The notes: generated by a model not told the origin, from the letters alone. A stretch of 59,368 nucleotides of DNA from Pseudomonas sichuanensis (GCF_003231305.1 NZ_QKVM01000041.1:1-59368); one strand, 5' to 3'; shown: positions 16,301 through 26,121, numbered from the stretch's first letter. Translations and numbers: made by a program.

Positions 16301-18213
16301 TGCGAGCGCAGTGCCTGAAGCACCTGCCAGACCACCTTATAGGTCTGGTTGTCGTTGAGCGCTTCGTGGGGCTCCATACCGGCAGGAATGACCACCGGCA
16401 GCACCACATAGCCACGCTTCTTGCCCGGTGCGTTGCGCATTACCCTGCCAACGGATTGCACCACGTCGACTTGGGAATTACGCGGGGTGAGGAAGAGCAC
16501 GGCGTCCAGCGCGGGCACGTCCACACCCTCGGACAGGCAGCGCACATTGCTGAGGATGCGGCAGGTATTCGCTGGCGGCTCTTCCTTGAGCCAGTTGAGC
16601 TTGGCTTCCTTGGCGCTGGCATTCATGCCACCATCGACGTGTGCGGCTTCGCATATGATGCGTGAGGCTTCATCGATGTTTTCTGACTCCTGATAAGCCT
16701 CCACCACCGATTGGAACATGCTGGCGATGTTGACAGAGCTGACCTTGTGCTTGGTGCCCTTGTAGTTGGGCGAGATGACCTGGCAGAAAGCTACAGCACG
16801 CTTCATGGGCTGATCATCACCCACCAGGTTTTCGGCCAGTCCCTGCTTGGCCAGCGCCTTCCAGCAACCGACTATCTTGGCGGCGTCGTCTACCTTGAGT
16901 TGGTTGTTCTCGTCCTTCAGCATCTCCTGAAGGCGGCGGCTGATGGTGCTCTCCTCGACGGTGAGTACTAGCACCTTGTAATCGGTGAGCAGGCCGCGCT
17001 GAACGGCCTCGGAGAAGTTGATGACGAACAGTTCTTTGCCGTAGAGCGCTTCGTCATCCATCGAGCACAGGGTGACTTCGCCGGACTCGGCCTTGAGCTT
17101 GGCGTTGTCACCGTAGATGCGCGGCGTGGCGGTCATGTACAGACGTTTAGTGGCGCGGATGTAGTCGGCATCATGAACGCGCACAAAGTTGCTTTCGTCA
17201 TCGTCGCCAAAGGTGGCACCCGTGGTGCGGTGAGCTTCGTCGCAGATCACCAGATCGAAAGCGGCCAGGCCATGATCAGCCTGGGCGCGGCTGATTACGT
17301 CGATGGAGTGATAGGTGGAGAACACCACGCTCATGTGTTCGGCATCGTGGCGCTTGAGCATTTCCGCTGCGAGGCGATCCGCCTTGGTGGTGGCCGGGTA
17401 GCGCAGCTCGTGGGTGAACACCTGAACCGCGTCATCCTCTGATTTGCGCTTCTTGCCTACGTCGCTGTCGGAGCAGACGGCAAAGCTGTGGAGCGGGGTT
17501 GCGCTTTCCTGCGTCCACTCGGTGAGGGTTTGCGATAGCAGTGACAGGCTGGGCACCAGGAACAATACACGCTTGCCCTTGCCGGCCTGCTGCTCGGCAA
17601 TTTTCAGGCTGGTGAAGGTCTTGCCGGTGCCGCAGGCCATGATCAGCTTGCCGCGTTCGGCGTCCTTGAGGCCAGCGGCCACGGCATTCAGCGCGGTTTG
17701 CTGGTGCTCGCGCAACTGCTTCTTGGCCTTGAGCGCGACGGCTTGATTGGGCTGGTACTTGGCCCAGTCGATCTGGCTGTCTTCCAGGGCTTGCAGGTCG
17801 ATCTTACTGACCGGGGGCTGCTGGCCCTGCAACGCGTCCTCGGCGTGCTCGCTCCAGTTGTTGGTAGTGGCTACGATGATGCGGTGCGAGAACGGCGCCT
17901 TGCCCGAGGCAGTGAAGAAGCTGTCGATGTCCTTCTTCTGAACGCGGTAATCCACGGCATACAGCTTACACTGGATGGCGTGGTACTCGCCGGTACCTTG
18001 GGTGCGCGCCACCAGGTCGATGCCCGCGTCCTTACCGCTAAGGCCCTGCTCCTTCGCCCACTCCGCATATGCCCATACCTTGTCGTATAGGTCGCGGTAG
18101 GTGGCTTCGTTGCGGAGGTAAGTGCAAATCAGCTCTTCGAAATAAGTACCTTTTTCGCGTTCGGTGACAGAAGCGCTGCGGTAGGTATTCAGCAAAGCTG
18201 ATAAGGCTGACAT
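13312..18213 (-). CDS. Single-chain type ISP restriction-modification enzyme (LlaGI-like)
   Basis: One 1,633-residue polypeptide carries all activities. Residues 25-130 look like an Mrr-type nuclease (GIDLV with Asp66, then IQCKL with Gln81 and Lys83). Residues 165-600 are a superfamily 2 translocase: Walker A ACGTGKT 193-199, DEAH 325-328, TATP 361-364 and QSVGR 586-590. Residues 860-1200 are a gamma-class N6-adenine methylase: DPFTGTGTF at 921-929 binds SAM and NPPY at 1027-1030 is catalytic. The C-terminal 400 residues should be the target recognition domain. Type ISP enzymes cut after head-on collision of translocating copies at two inverted asymmetric sites and protect self DNA by hemimethylation. 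Length and domain order agree with the class, and no motif is missing. It is the only intact defence gene in the window and sits as cargo between integrase and alpA. Confidence 0.92.
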   Translation of the reverse strand: MSALSALLNTYRSASVTEREKGTYFEELICTYLRNEATYRDLYDKVWAYAEWAKEQGLSGKDAGIDLVARTQGTGEYHAIQCKLYAVDYRVQKKDIDSFFTASGKAPFSHRIIVATTNNWSEHAEDALQGQQPPVSKIDLQALEDSQIDWAKYQPNQAVALKAKKQLREHQQTALNAVAAGLKDAERGKLIMACGTGKTFTSLKIAEQQAGKGKRVLFLVPSLSLLSQTLTEWTQESATPLHSFAVCSDSDVGKKRKSEDDAVQVFTHELRYPATTKADRLAAEMLKRHDAEHMSVVFSTYHSIDVISRAQADHGLAAFDLVICDEAHRTTGATFGDDDESNFVRVHDADYIRATKRLYMTATPRIYGDNAKLKAESGEVTLCSMDDEALYGKELFVINFSEAVQRGLLTDYKVLVLTVEESTISRRLQEMLKDENNQLKVDDAAKIVGCWKALAKQGLAENLVGDDQPMKRAVAFCQVISPNYKGTKHKVSSVNIASMFQSVVEAYQESENIDEASRIICEAAHVDGGMNASAKEAKLNWLKEEPPANTCRILSNVRCLSEGVDVPALDAVLFLTPRNSQVDVVQSVGRVMRNAPGKKRGYVVLPVVIPAGMEPHEALNDNQTYKVVWQVLQALRSHDDSFDAMVNKLDLIGSDPRKMEVIAITDKAGKKVRKTSGTSNGQAGKGQYGIGEKRAKYDVEGQMTQQAELAYEVGEIEKAIYAKIVDKCGNRHHWEDWANDIAKIARTHIDRIQGILENPEYTQERATFAAFAAELRDDLNDSISDGEIVEMLAQHLVTKPVFDALFDEYSFASHNPMSKAMQSVLDALHEHHLAKEADTLEKFYASVRQRAAGINNTQGKQKIIVELYDKFFRNAFPKMTERLGIVYTPVEVVDFILHSVNHLLLQEFGQTLGSKGVHIIDPFTGTGTFITRLIQSGLIKPEELPHKYRHEIHANELVLLAYYIAAINIEAAYHGEVIDEYAPFEGICLTDTFQMYEKDDLVDALLEDNSARRKRQKDLDIRVIVGNPPYSVGQGDANANNANVPYPSLDERIRTTYAARSDANNKNALYDSYIRSIRWASDRIGDAGIIGFVTNAGFVEANTADGLRKCLVDEFSSLYVFHLRGNQRTSGETSRKEGGKIFGSGSRAPIAISLLVKNPEAVTHGQIYFHDIGDYLSREEKLEKIVSYASVVGIPAWQQIIPDEHGDWLKQRDNSFAQFIALGDKDDKTTATLFENYTRGLETGRDAWVFNSSKSVLKNKVKSMVDFYNGEVDRFLHATPEMDTKSRAEAVADFINKEATKISWTRGLRNDCAKGKLAKFNETGFITCLYRPFTKQHGYFDRMLNAYVNQLPRMFPEAASENLVIGVSGSGEKVAFSALISNHVPSLHCMDIEGSQCFPLYLYDEAAQIAKDDLFADPVKGGLRRRDAITDAGLAHFANAYPGEAIGKEDLFYYVYGILHSPEYRERFADNLSKELPRIPAVQKVADFWAFSKAGRALAELHLNYETVAPYPLTIEAKGTLTNADYRVEKMKFAKKGDKTTVIYNHCITIKDIPEAAWDYVVNGKAALDWVMERQAVRTDKASGIVNDANDWAVETMGNPKYPLELFLRVVTVSLETQKIVKALPKIDIGKNN

Positions 18214-18232
18214 CGGTAGGAATTCCTTTTGG

Positions 18233-18271
18233 ACTGCGCCTGGCGCACTACAGGCGCCAAATCGGCGCAGT
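18233..18271. promoter_or_regulatory. Nested dyad before the type ISP gene
   Basis: ACTGCGCC at 18233-18240 pairs with GGCGCAGT at 18264-18271, and inside it TGGCGC at 18241-18246 pairs with GCGCCA at 18254-18259. The structure lies 20-58 bases upstream of the gene start, where an operator or 5' UTR hairpin would limit expression. Function is inferred from position. Confidence 0.45.
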
Positions 18272-18353
18272 TTAGCAATTCAGCCAGTACTGGAGCGATA
18301 AGATAGTGCTTGTATTAGCTTGAAGGCTTGCTGGCTGATGGGGGCGCTTGCAT

Positions 18354-19559
18354 TCAGCGTTTTATCGAGTCCAAAAAGTCGGCCCAGATCTGCATCATTT
18401 CACGCCGCTCCGGCAAGAAGGTGGTTCGATCGTACGCACGTCCCAGCGGATTTTTTACCGTGTGAGCAAGCTGATGCTCCAGAAGATCGGGGCGAAACCC
18501 CAGCACCTCAGCGCCTATGGTTCTCGCTGTCGCACGAAAGCCGTGCCCAGTCATTTCGTCGCCGCTGATGTCCATGCGGCGTAACGCGCTGAGTACGGCA
18601 TTGTTGGACATCGGCCGGTCGCCTCCCCGTGCCGAGGGGAAGGCGTACCGATGTCTGCCGGTGAGTGGTTTCAGCTCGCGCAGAACAGCGATTGCTTGCT
18701 GGCTCAGGGGAACCAAATGATCCGGACGATCCTGTTTGGTGGCAGTGAGCCCTTTCATCTTGTGGCCGGGAATCAACCACTCGCCCGCCTCCAGATTGAC
18801 CTCCGACCACTCCATGTGGCGCAGGTCACCGGGCCGGCAGAACAGCAATGGGGCCAGTTTGAGTGCACAACAAACAGGCATTGTCCCCGTGTAGCTATCC
18901 AGTGCTTTGAGCAGTGCCCCGAGTTTTTCAGGATCGGTCACGGCAGCAAAGTGTTTCACCCGCTTGGCTGGGAGCGTACGTGAGAGATTGCCAATCTGGT
19001 TGGGCGGGGTGATACCGGCAGCTTCGGCGAACTCGAAAATCTGTTTGTAGATCTGGGCAACACGACGCGCCGTCTCGCGAGCGCCGCGCTTGATGATGCG
19101 CTGCAGGTTTTCGACCAGCATGGGCGTGTTGATGCTGCTGATCGGGAGTTTTCCCAGCCAGGGGTAGGCATTGAGCTCAAGGCGCTGCCGCACCGTGCGG
19201 GTGTACTCCGGATCCCAGGATGATTCGCGAATAGTGAGCCATTGCTTAGCGACCGATTCAAAGGTGTGTTGGTGATCGAGCTGGCTGACCACCTTGGCCA
19301 TACGCCGTTGGAGCGAAGGGTCTTGGCCGCCGGCGAGCTGAACACGAGCGTCATCACGCTTGCGCCGGGCCTCCTGCAGGCCGACCTCGGGGTAAACGCC
19401 AAGGGCCAGGCGTTTTTCTTTTCCCAGAAAGCGGTACTTCAAGCGCCAGTAACGGCCTCCGTTGGGCTGCACTTCAAGGTACAAACCTTGTTCGTCGTAC
19501 AGGCGGTATGGCTTGTCCTGGGGCTTGGCGTTGCGGCAGTTGGTGTCTTTCAGGGGCAT
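18354..19559 (-). CDS. P4-type tyrosine integrase
   Basis: A 401-residue site-specific recombinase with the three-part layout of P4-like integrases: an N-terminal DUF4102 arm-binding domain (MPLKDTNCRNAKPQDKPYRL), a SAM-like core-binding domain and a catalytic domain. Catalytic residues are seen in LFCRPGDLRHMEW (Arg), GHGFRATART (His-x-x-Arg), EHQLAHTV (His) and GRAYDRTTF (Tyr near 379). It integrates and excises the island, here next to ssrA. I chose the ATG at 19559, since the family starts MPL; a GTG nine bases upstream is also possible. It reads away from the tmRNA 3' end, 173 bases from it. Confidence 0.93.
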   Translation of the reverse strand: MPLKDTNCRNAKPQDKPYRLYDEQGLYLEVQPNGGRYWRLKYRFLGKEKRLALGVYPEVGLQEARRKRDDARVQLAGGQDPSLQRRMAKVVSQLDHQHTFESVAKQWLTIRESSWDPEYTRTVRQRLELNAYPWLGKLPISSINTPMLVENLQRIIKRGARETARRVAQIYKQIFEFAEAAGITPPNQIGNLSRTLPAKRVKHFAAVTDPEKLGALLKALDSYTGTMPVCCALKLAPLLFCRPGDLRHMEWSEVNLEAGEWLIPGHKMKGLTATKQDRPDHLVPLSQQAIAVLRELKPLTGRHRYAFPSARGGDRPMSNNAVLSALRRMDISGDEMTGHGFRATARTIGAEVLGFRPDLLEHQLAHTVKNPLGRAYDRTTFLPERREMMQIWADFLDSIKR

Positions 19560-19664
19560 TGGGGGCACATCCTCTCCGAGCGAGCTGATGAGCGTTTTAT
19601 GCCCCCATATATGCCCCCGTCAACCGCAGGATGCCCTGGGATTAGGTGGGAAAACGTGGGCAAT

Positions 19665-19708
19665 AAAAAAGCCGTAAAGCTTTGATTTCTCTAGGCTTTA
19701 CGGCTTTT
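19665..19708 (-). terminator. Intrinsic terminator of the tmRNA gene
   Basis: GCCGTAAAGC at 19671-19680 pairs exactly with GCTTTACGGC at 19695-19704, flanked by A6 on one side and T4 on the other, so it ends with TTTTTT on the minus strand. It lies 25 bases after the tmRNA 3' end and therefore inside the segment between attachment gene and integrase. Confidence 0.85.
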
Positions 19709-19732
19709 CTGGGTCTTCCTGGGAAGAAAAAT

Positions 19733-20124
19733 TGGTGGAGCCGGGGGGATTTGAACCCCCGTCCGCCAGTACTCCGCTGTCGGTACTACATGCTTAGCCG
19801 TGTCTACTGATTTAATCCGCAGCCGCCCGACGGGCAGGGTGCTTTGGATGAGTTGGGTAAGTTTTAGTCGCTTCGCCCCCAACGTGCTGCACGACGATCC
19901 TGTTCTGTATGACAATCATTTCGGGTTTACAGGCATCCCCTGATGATTGCTGGAGCCGAAGCTACCAGGAGAGCGGGCTCAGCTGCTTACGCAGCGAGAG
20001 CGTAGCCCTCGTAGTTTTCGTCATTGGCAACTATAGAAAGTTGCAACAGTGGATTTACGAGTTCTGTTACCAACTCGGCATGCACCTAGAGTTTCGCTAC
20101 CGGCGTCGAATCCTAATCGGCCCC
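19733..20124 (-). ncRNA. ssrA: tmRNA (transfer-messenger RNA)
   Basis: The 392-base RNA starts GGGGCCGATTAGGATTCGAC and ends with the T-arm GGGTTCAAATCCCCC and GGCTCCACCA; the first and last bases form the tRNA-Ala-like acceptor stem. The tag reading frame at 19987-20028 encodes ANDENYEGYALAA and then TAA. With SmpB (encoded at 28927-29409) it rescues stalled ribosomes and marks the unfinished protein for proteolysis. The 3' end of ssrA is a classic integration target, and a P4-type integrase lies immediately downstream, so the island to the left is probably inserted here and restores the RNA end. Confidence 0.97.
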
Positions 20125-20167
20125 ACACTCAGCTCTAGCTGACCGTACCTTTCGGCACGTAGGACGG

Positions 20168-20200
20168 AGTATACGCCCTTGAGCGGGCGGCGTCGACTGT
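20168..20200 (-). promoter_or_regulatory. Probable ssrA promoter
   Basis: On the minus strand TATACT (20168-20173) is a strong -10 box; about 18 bases upstream lies GTCGAC, a weak -35. Transcription would begin roughly 35-40 bases before the mature 5' end, leaving a leader to be trimmed by RNase P. Confidence 0.45.
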
Positions 20201-20208
20201 CGCCGCCC
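20185..20208 (-). terminator. Hairpin after the small periplasmic protein gene
   Basis: A perfect 8-bp stem (GGGCGGCG at 20185-20192 with CGCCGCCC at 20201-20208) stands just after the stop of the minus-strand gene ending at 20219 and before the tmRNA promoter. There is no T-run, so it may only stabilise the mRNA end. Confidence 0.4.
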
Positions 20209-20218
20209 TTCGCGGGGC

Positions 20219-20512
20219 TCAGGCACCGCTGCCGCTGGCACCGCCGCCGCCTTTTTCGGTTTTTTCCAGGCCTTCGAGCACCTTGCTGGTGATGGCGATG
20301 CATTCCTTGGTATCGCCCGAGGCCTGGGCGGCCTTGGCTTTGTCTACGCGTTCGGTGACGGCTTTGTCCATGCCTTCGGAGGTGGCGCCGGCGGTGGCCA
20401 TGGCGTCGTCGATCTTCTGCAGGTTGAGGGCGCACAGGTCATCGGCGGCGAATACGGGCGAGGCCAGCAGGGTGGCGGCCGCGAACAGGGCGGATAGCGC
20501 AGTACCTTTCAT
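20219..20512 (-). CDS. Small periplasmic protein of unknown function
   Basis: A 97-residue product with a clear cleavable signal peptide (MKGTALSALFAAATLLASPVFA, cut before ADDLCAL). The mature part of about 75 residues is helical, rich in Ala, Lys and Glu, has two cysteines (DDLCAL and TKECIAI) that could form a disulfide, and ends in a Gly/Ser tail. The ATG at 20512 has GAGGAG seven bases upstream; the 18-residue extension of the longer frame is not coding-like. It looks like a conserved Pseudomonas protein but I know no function. Confidence 0.8.
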   Translation of the reverse strand: MKGTALSALFAAATLLASPVFAADDLCALNLQKIDDAMATAGATSEGMDKAVTERVDKAKAAQASGDTKECIAITSKVLEGLEKTEKGGGGASGSGA

Positions 20513-20600
20513 GGGTGTCTCCTCGTGAGGCCTCTGGTGGGTGGGCCTGTTGGGTGGACTGTGCATGAATGAGCAGGGTTCAATTGATGTGATGGTTGCC

Positions 20601-20625
20601 CATCGCGGGGCAAGCCCGCTCCCAC
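20601..20625. repeat. Single REP element
   Basis: CATCGCGGGGCAAGCCCGCT followed by CCCAC is the typical P. putida-group REP unit; the same sequence recurs at 21611, 21792, 28825-28911 and 31190-31276. It lies between two convergently or tandemly ending small genes. Confidence 0.85.
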
Positions 20626-20657
20626 GTTCAGATATGGGGCGGGCTTGGTGGGCGTGG

Positions 20658-20909
20658 TTAGGTGCCGTGGCCCATGCCGAGCTCCAGGTCGTCGATCAGG
20701 GCCTTGGCCATGGCGCTGAGGATGCGGGCGGTGCCGCCGGCGATCAGGTCGCCTTCCATTTCGGCTTCGCAGGTGAGGTGGCGGATGCAGCCTAGCAATA
20801 CCGACAGTTCGCTGAAGGCATGCTGGAAGGGGATGCCGGGCTGGATGCGGTAGAGCTCAAGGCAAGTGGTGGTGCCTGTGGTGCTCCAGTGGGTGGAGGG
20901 CTCGGTCAT
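20658..20909 (-). CDS. DUF3077-like small protein
   Basis: An 83-residue protein reading MTEPSTHWSTTGTTTCLELY, then IQPGIPFQHAFSELSVLLGC and ILSAMAKALIDDLELGM. The pattern of a ligand-like N-terminus (F/Y-x-V/I-x-x-G-I-P), a conserved Cys-rich helix and a closing helix resembles the DUF3077 proteins common in Pseudomonas. Function is unknown. Its ATG overlaps the stop of the preceding gene (ATGA), so translation is coupled. The frame stays open upstream for another 177 codons, but that part overlaps the coupled gene and is not coding in this phase. Confidence 0.7.
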   Translation of the reverse strand: MTEPSTHWSTTGTTTCLELYRIQPGIPFQHAFSELSVLLGCIRHLTCEAEMEGDLIAGGTARILSAMAKALIDDLELGMGHGT

Positions 20910-21145
20910 GGCTGCGCTCCTGTTTCGTGGCGGATCAGGGGGTAGAGCAGCTGATTGAGGTAGATGCAGGTGTTCAGCAGGGTTTGGCGCTGTTCTTCGC
21001 TGTTGGTGTCGAAGTACATGTCGAGCACTTCGCGCAGGCAGCCCATCAATGAGGTGGCTTCGGTGCGGGCGGCTTCGGGGGTGAGGTCGGGGGAGATGGA
21101 CAGGTAAGGGAAGAAACGGGGTGGGTCGGGGACGATCTTTTTCAT
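20906..21145 (-). CDS. DUF6124-like small protein
   Basis: A 79-residue product starting MKKIVPDPPRFFPYL, the short Lys-x-x-Pro-x-Pro-Pro start shared by a group of small Pseudomonas proteins annotated as DUF6124. A helical body follows (EATSLMGCLREVLDMYFDTN and QTLLNTCIYLNQLLYPLI). GGAAG lies nine bases before the ATG; an upstream in-frame ATG at 21169 would add eight residues and is less well placed. Together with the following gene it forms a two-gene unit with overlapping stop and start, preceded by an unusually structured leader. No function is known. Confidence 0.65.
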   Translation of the reverse strand: MKKIVPDPPRFFPYLSISPDLTPEAARTEATSLMGCLREVLDMYFDTNSEEQRQTLLNTCIYLNQLLYPLIRHETGAQP

Positions 21146-21149
21146 GTTC

Positions 21150-21440
21150 AACACTTCCGCGTAGTTCATGGATGCTGCCGTCCATGCCTTTCTCACGGGA
21201 CGAGGGGTGGCAGCCGTACACGGGGTGAGAAACCGACGCGGAAGTGAACCTCGGCCAGACCGAAGTCTGCCCGGGCACGGCTGCCATAACAGAGATGCCG
21301 TAGACTTTTTGCGTCGGGTTCTCACACCCGGTCACCAAATTTGGCGACTGGGTGAAGTTAGCCCTGAGGGATTTCCCCGACAACGCAGCGACTTCCGGCA
21401 GGTGCGTAGGATAGTTCCCAAGCCTTTTGGGCTGAAGCAT
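21150..21440 (-). ncRNA. Candidate structured leader RNA upstream of the DUF pair
   Basis: The minus strand here folds into several stems: CAGAC-UUCG-GUCUG with a stable tetraloop (21256-21269); CGGGT/ACCCG (21315-21330); an 18-base near-palindrome around CCAAATTTGG (21331-21348); and TTTCTCAC with GTGAGAAA (21189-21196 and 21225-21232). In addition GGCAGCCGT at 21209-21217, inside the loop of the last stem, is complementary to ACGGCTGCC at 21277-21285, giving a possible pseudoknot or a switch between two folds. The region stops just before the ribosome site of the first gene. Whether it is a riboswitch, a phase-variable leader or a separate RNA cannot be told. Confidence 0.45.
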
Positions 21441-21542
21441 TTGGTTGCAGGTTCGGAAATGTCTTACGGGGTGAGTGGTATGCCCTTGGTGGTCCTGGCT
21501 GGCTACCGCGTGAGGGCAAACAGGTGCCAGGCTGTTGATTGC

Positions 21543-21884
21543 ATCAGGGCATGCAGGTGCCTGCCACAGCTCTTGTGGCGCCTATGAGATCGAGCGCCGC
21601 CCGCGCGGCGCATCGCGGGACAAGCCCGCTCCCACATTTGTTTCGGGCCAATGAGTCCTGTGAAAGTACCGCTGCCCGCCTTGGTGCATGTCTTGAGTCA
21701 TGCGAAGCAGCGTTAGCGACTACGCCAAAACCGCGTCGTACCAACAAGGCGGACCAGGTGATGGCACAGGAAGTACTGGCCCGAAACAGATGTGGGAGCG
21801 GGCTTGTCCCGCGATGCGCCGCGCGGGCGGCGCTCGATCTCATAGGCGCTGCAAGAGCTGTGGTGAGCACCTGCATGCCTTGAT
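21543..21884. repeat. About 340-bp imperfect palindrome with two inverted REPs
   Basis: The left arm (21543-21650) and right arm (21778-21884) are near-exact inverted copies: GGCGCCTATGAGATCGAGCG, then a GC-rich block, the REP unit (21611-21635; mirrored at 21792-21816) and TTTCGGGCC. The 127-base centre carries further complementary blocks (TTGGTG/CACCA type, CCGCCTTGGT with ACCAACAAGGCGG), so the symmetry extends inward. Only a few differences separate the arms. This is much larger than a normal paired REP and can form a long hairpin in RNA from either side, between the end of the D-lactate dehydrogenase gene and the DUF pair leader. Confidence 0.85.
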
Positions 21885-22022
21885 GCAACCTACAGCCAGG
21901 CACCTGGATGCCCTGATGCAACCTACAGCGAGACACCTGGATGCCTTGATGCAACCTACAGCCAAGCACCTGGATGCCTTGATGCAATCAACAGCCAGGC
22001 ACCTGCCCGCCCTCACGCAATC
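21867..22022. repeat. 33-bp tandem repeat, about 4.7 units
   Basis: Units begin at 21867, 21900, 21933, 21966 and 21999, each close to GCACCTGGATGCCTTGATGC plus AACCTACAGCCAG; the last copy is partial and diverged. Since 33 is divisible by three, it also reads as an 11-residue repeat (HLDALMQPTAR) on the plus strand, but no start or upstream gene supports translation. The array begins inside the right arm of the palindrome and ends 11 bases before the stop of the D-lactate dehydrogenase gene. Confidence 0.88.
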
Positions 22023-22032
22023 CCGCCAACAT

Positions 22033-24843
<2,811 letters not shown>

Positions 24844-24912
24844 GCAGTCTCCTCGCGGGGCCGCGGCGTCTGGCGCGCGGCGTGCCCCGGGTATTCAGGC
24901 GGTAGCGGGCGC

Positions 24913-26058
24913 TCAGGCGCCCAGTTCGCGGACCAGCGAGTCGCGGGTGATCTCGCTGATGGACTTGGCGCCGGTCAGCACCATGGCCACGCGCATTTCC
25001 TTCTCGAACAGCTCCAGCAGGTTCTTCACCCCGGCCTCGCCATGGGTGGCCAGGGCATAGAGGAAGGCGCGGCCGATCAGCACGGTGTCGGCGCCCAGGG
25101 CAATCATGCGCACCACGTCGAGGCCGCTGCGGATGCCGGAGTCGGCGAGGATCTTGATATCGCCCTTCACCGCGTCGGCGATGGCCGGCAGGGCGCGGGC
25201 GCTGGACAGCACGCCGTCGAGCTGGCGGCCGCCGTGGTTGGAGACGACGATGCCGTCGGCGCCGAACTTGACCGCGTCGCGGGCGTCATCGGCGTCGAGG
25301 ATGCCCTTGATGATCATCGGGCCGTCCCAGAATTCGCGGATCCACTCCAGGTCTTTCCAGGAGATGGACGGGTCGAAGTTGTTGCCCAGCCAGCCGATGT
25401 AGTCGGCAAGGCCGGTGGGGTTGCCACGGTAGGCGGAGATGTTGCCCAGGTCGTGGGGGCGGCCCATCACGCCGACGTCCCAGGCCCATTGCGGGTGGGT
25501 CATGGCTTGCAGCACACGGCGCAGCGGGCCGTTGGCGCCGCTCATGCCGGAGTGGGCGTCGCGGTAGCGGGCGCCGGGCACGGGCATGTCGACGGTGAAC
25601 ACCAGGGTTTTCACGCCGGCGGCCTTGGCGCGCTCCAGGGCATTGCGCATGAAGCCGCGGTCCTTGAGCACGTACAGCTGGAACCACATGGGCCGGTCGA
25701 TGGCCGGGGCCACTTCTTCGATCGGGCACACCGACACGGTGGACATGGTGAAGGGGATGCCGTGGGCGGCGGCGGCGCGGGCGGCCTGCACTTCGCCGCG
25801 GCGGGCGTACATGCCGGTGAGGCCGACGGGGGCCAGGGCCACGGGCATGCTCAGGGTTTCGTTGAACAGCTTGGTCTCGAGGCTGAGCTCGGACATGTTG
25901 TTCAGCACGCGCTGGCGCAGGGCGATGCTGGCCAGGTCCGACACGTTGTGGCGCAGGGTGTGTTCGGCGTAGGCGCCGCCGTCGGCATAGTGGAACAGGA
26001 AGGGGGGCAGCTTGCGTTGGGCCGCGGCGCGATAGTCGGTGGAGGCGGAAATGATCAT
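24913..26058 (-). CDS. lldD: L-lactate dehydrogenase (FMN, membrane-associated)
   Basis: A 381-residue FMN-dependent 2-hydroxy-acid oxidase that converts L-lactate to pyruvate on the inner face of the cytoplasmic membrane. It has the family start MIISASTDYRAAAQRKLPPF, the FMN phosphate-binding and catalytic block GIVVSNHGGRQLDG (His near 275) and DSGIRSGLDVVRMIALGAD. Length is standard. It sits 63 bases after lldP and before the D-lactate enzyme, so the operon handles both isomers. Expression should follow LldR. Confidence 0.96.
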   Translation of the reverse strand: MIISASTDYRAAAQRKLPPFLFHYADGGAYAEHTLRHNVSDLASIALRQRVLNNMSELSLETKLFNETLSMPVALAPVGLTGMYARRGEVQAARAAAAHGIPFTMSTVSVCPIEEVAPAIDRPMWFQLYVLKDRGFMRNALERAKAAGVKTLVFTVDMPVPGARYRDAHSGMSGANGPLRRVLQAMTHPQWAWDVGVMGRPHDLGNISAYRGNPTGLADYIGWLGNNFDPSISWKDLEWIREFWDGPMIIKGILDADDARDAVKFGADGIVVSNHGGRQLDGVLSSARALPAIADAVKGDIKILADSGIRSGLDVVRMIALGADTVLIGRAFLYALATHGEAGVKNLLELFEKEMRVAMVLTGAKSISEITRDSLVRELGA

Positions 26059-26121
26059 GGATTCTCGCAGCGTGGGTTGAAGGAGATGCCGGGCGCTGTG
26101 GCGCGCCCGGCCCCTTTCACT

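Noticed and set aside
19733..19915. Small protein frame inside the tmRNA gene
   Set aside because: The stretch is tmRNA; the frame merely reads through the tRNA-like 3' half.
20658..21440. A 260-codon frame joining the leader region and the DUF3077-like gene
   Set aside because: Its first 177 codons overlap the structured leader and the coupled DUF6124-like gene in another phase; the coupled ATGA start and the ribosome site support two short genes instead.
21867..22022. CRISPR array
   Set aside because: The 33-bp units are directly adjacent without unique spacers and no cas genes are present.
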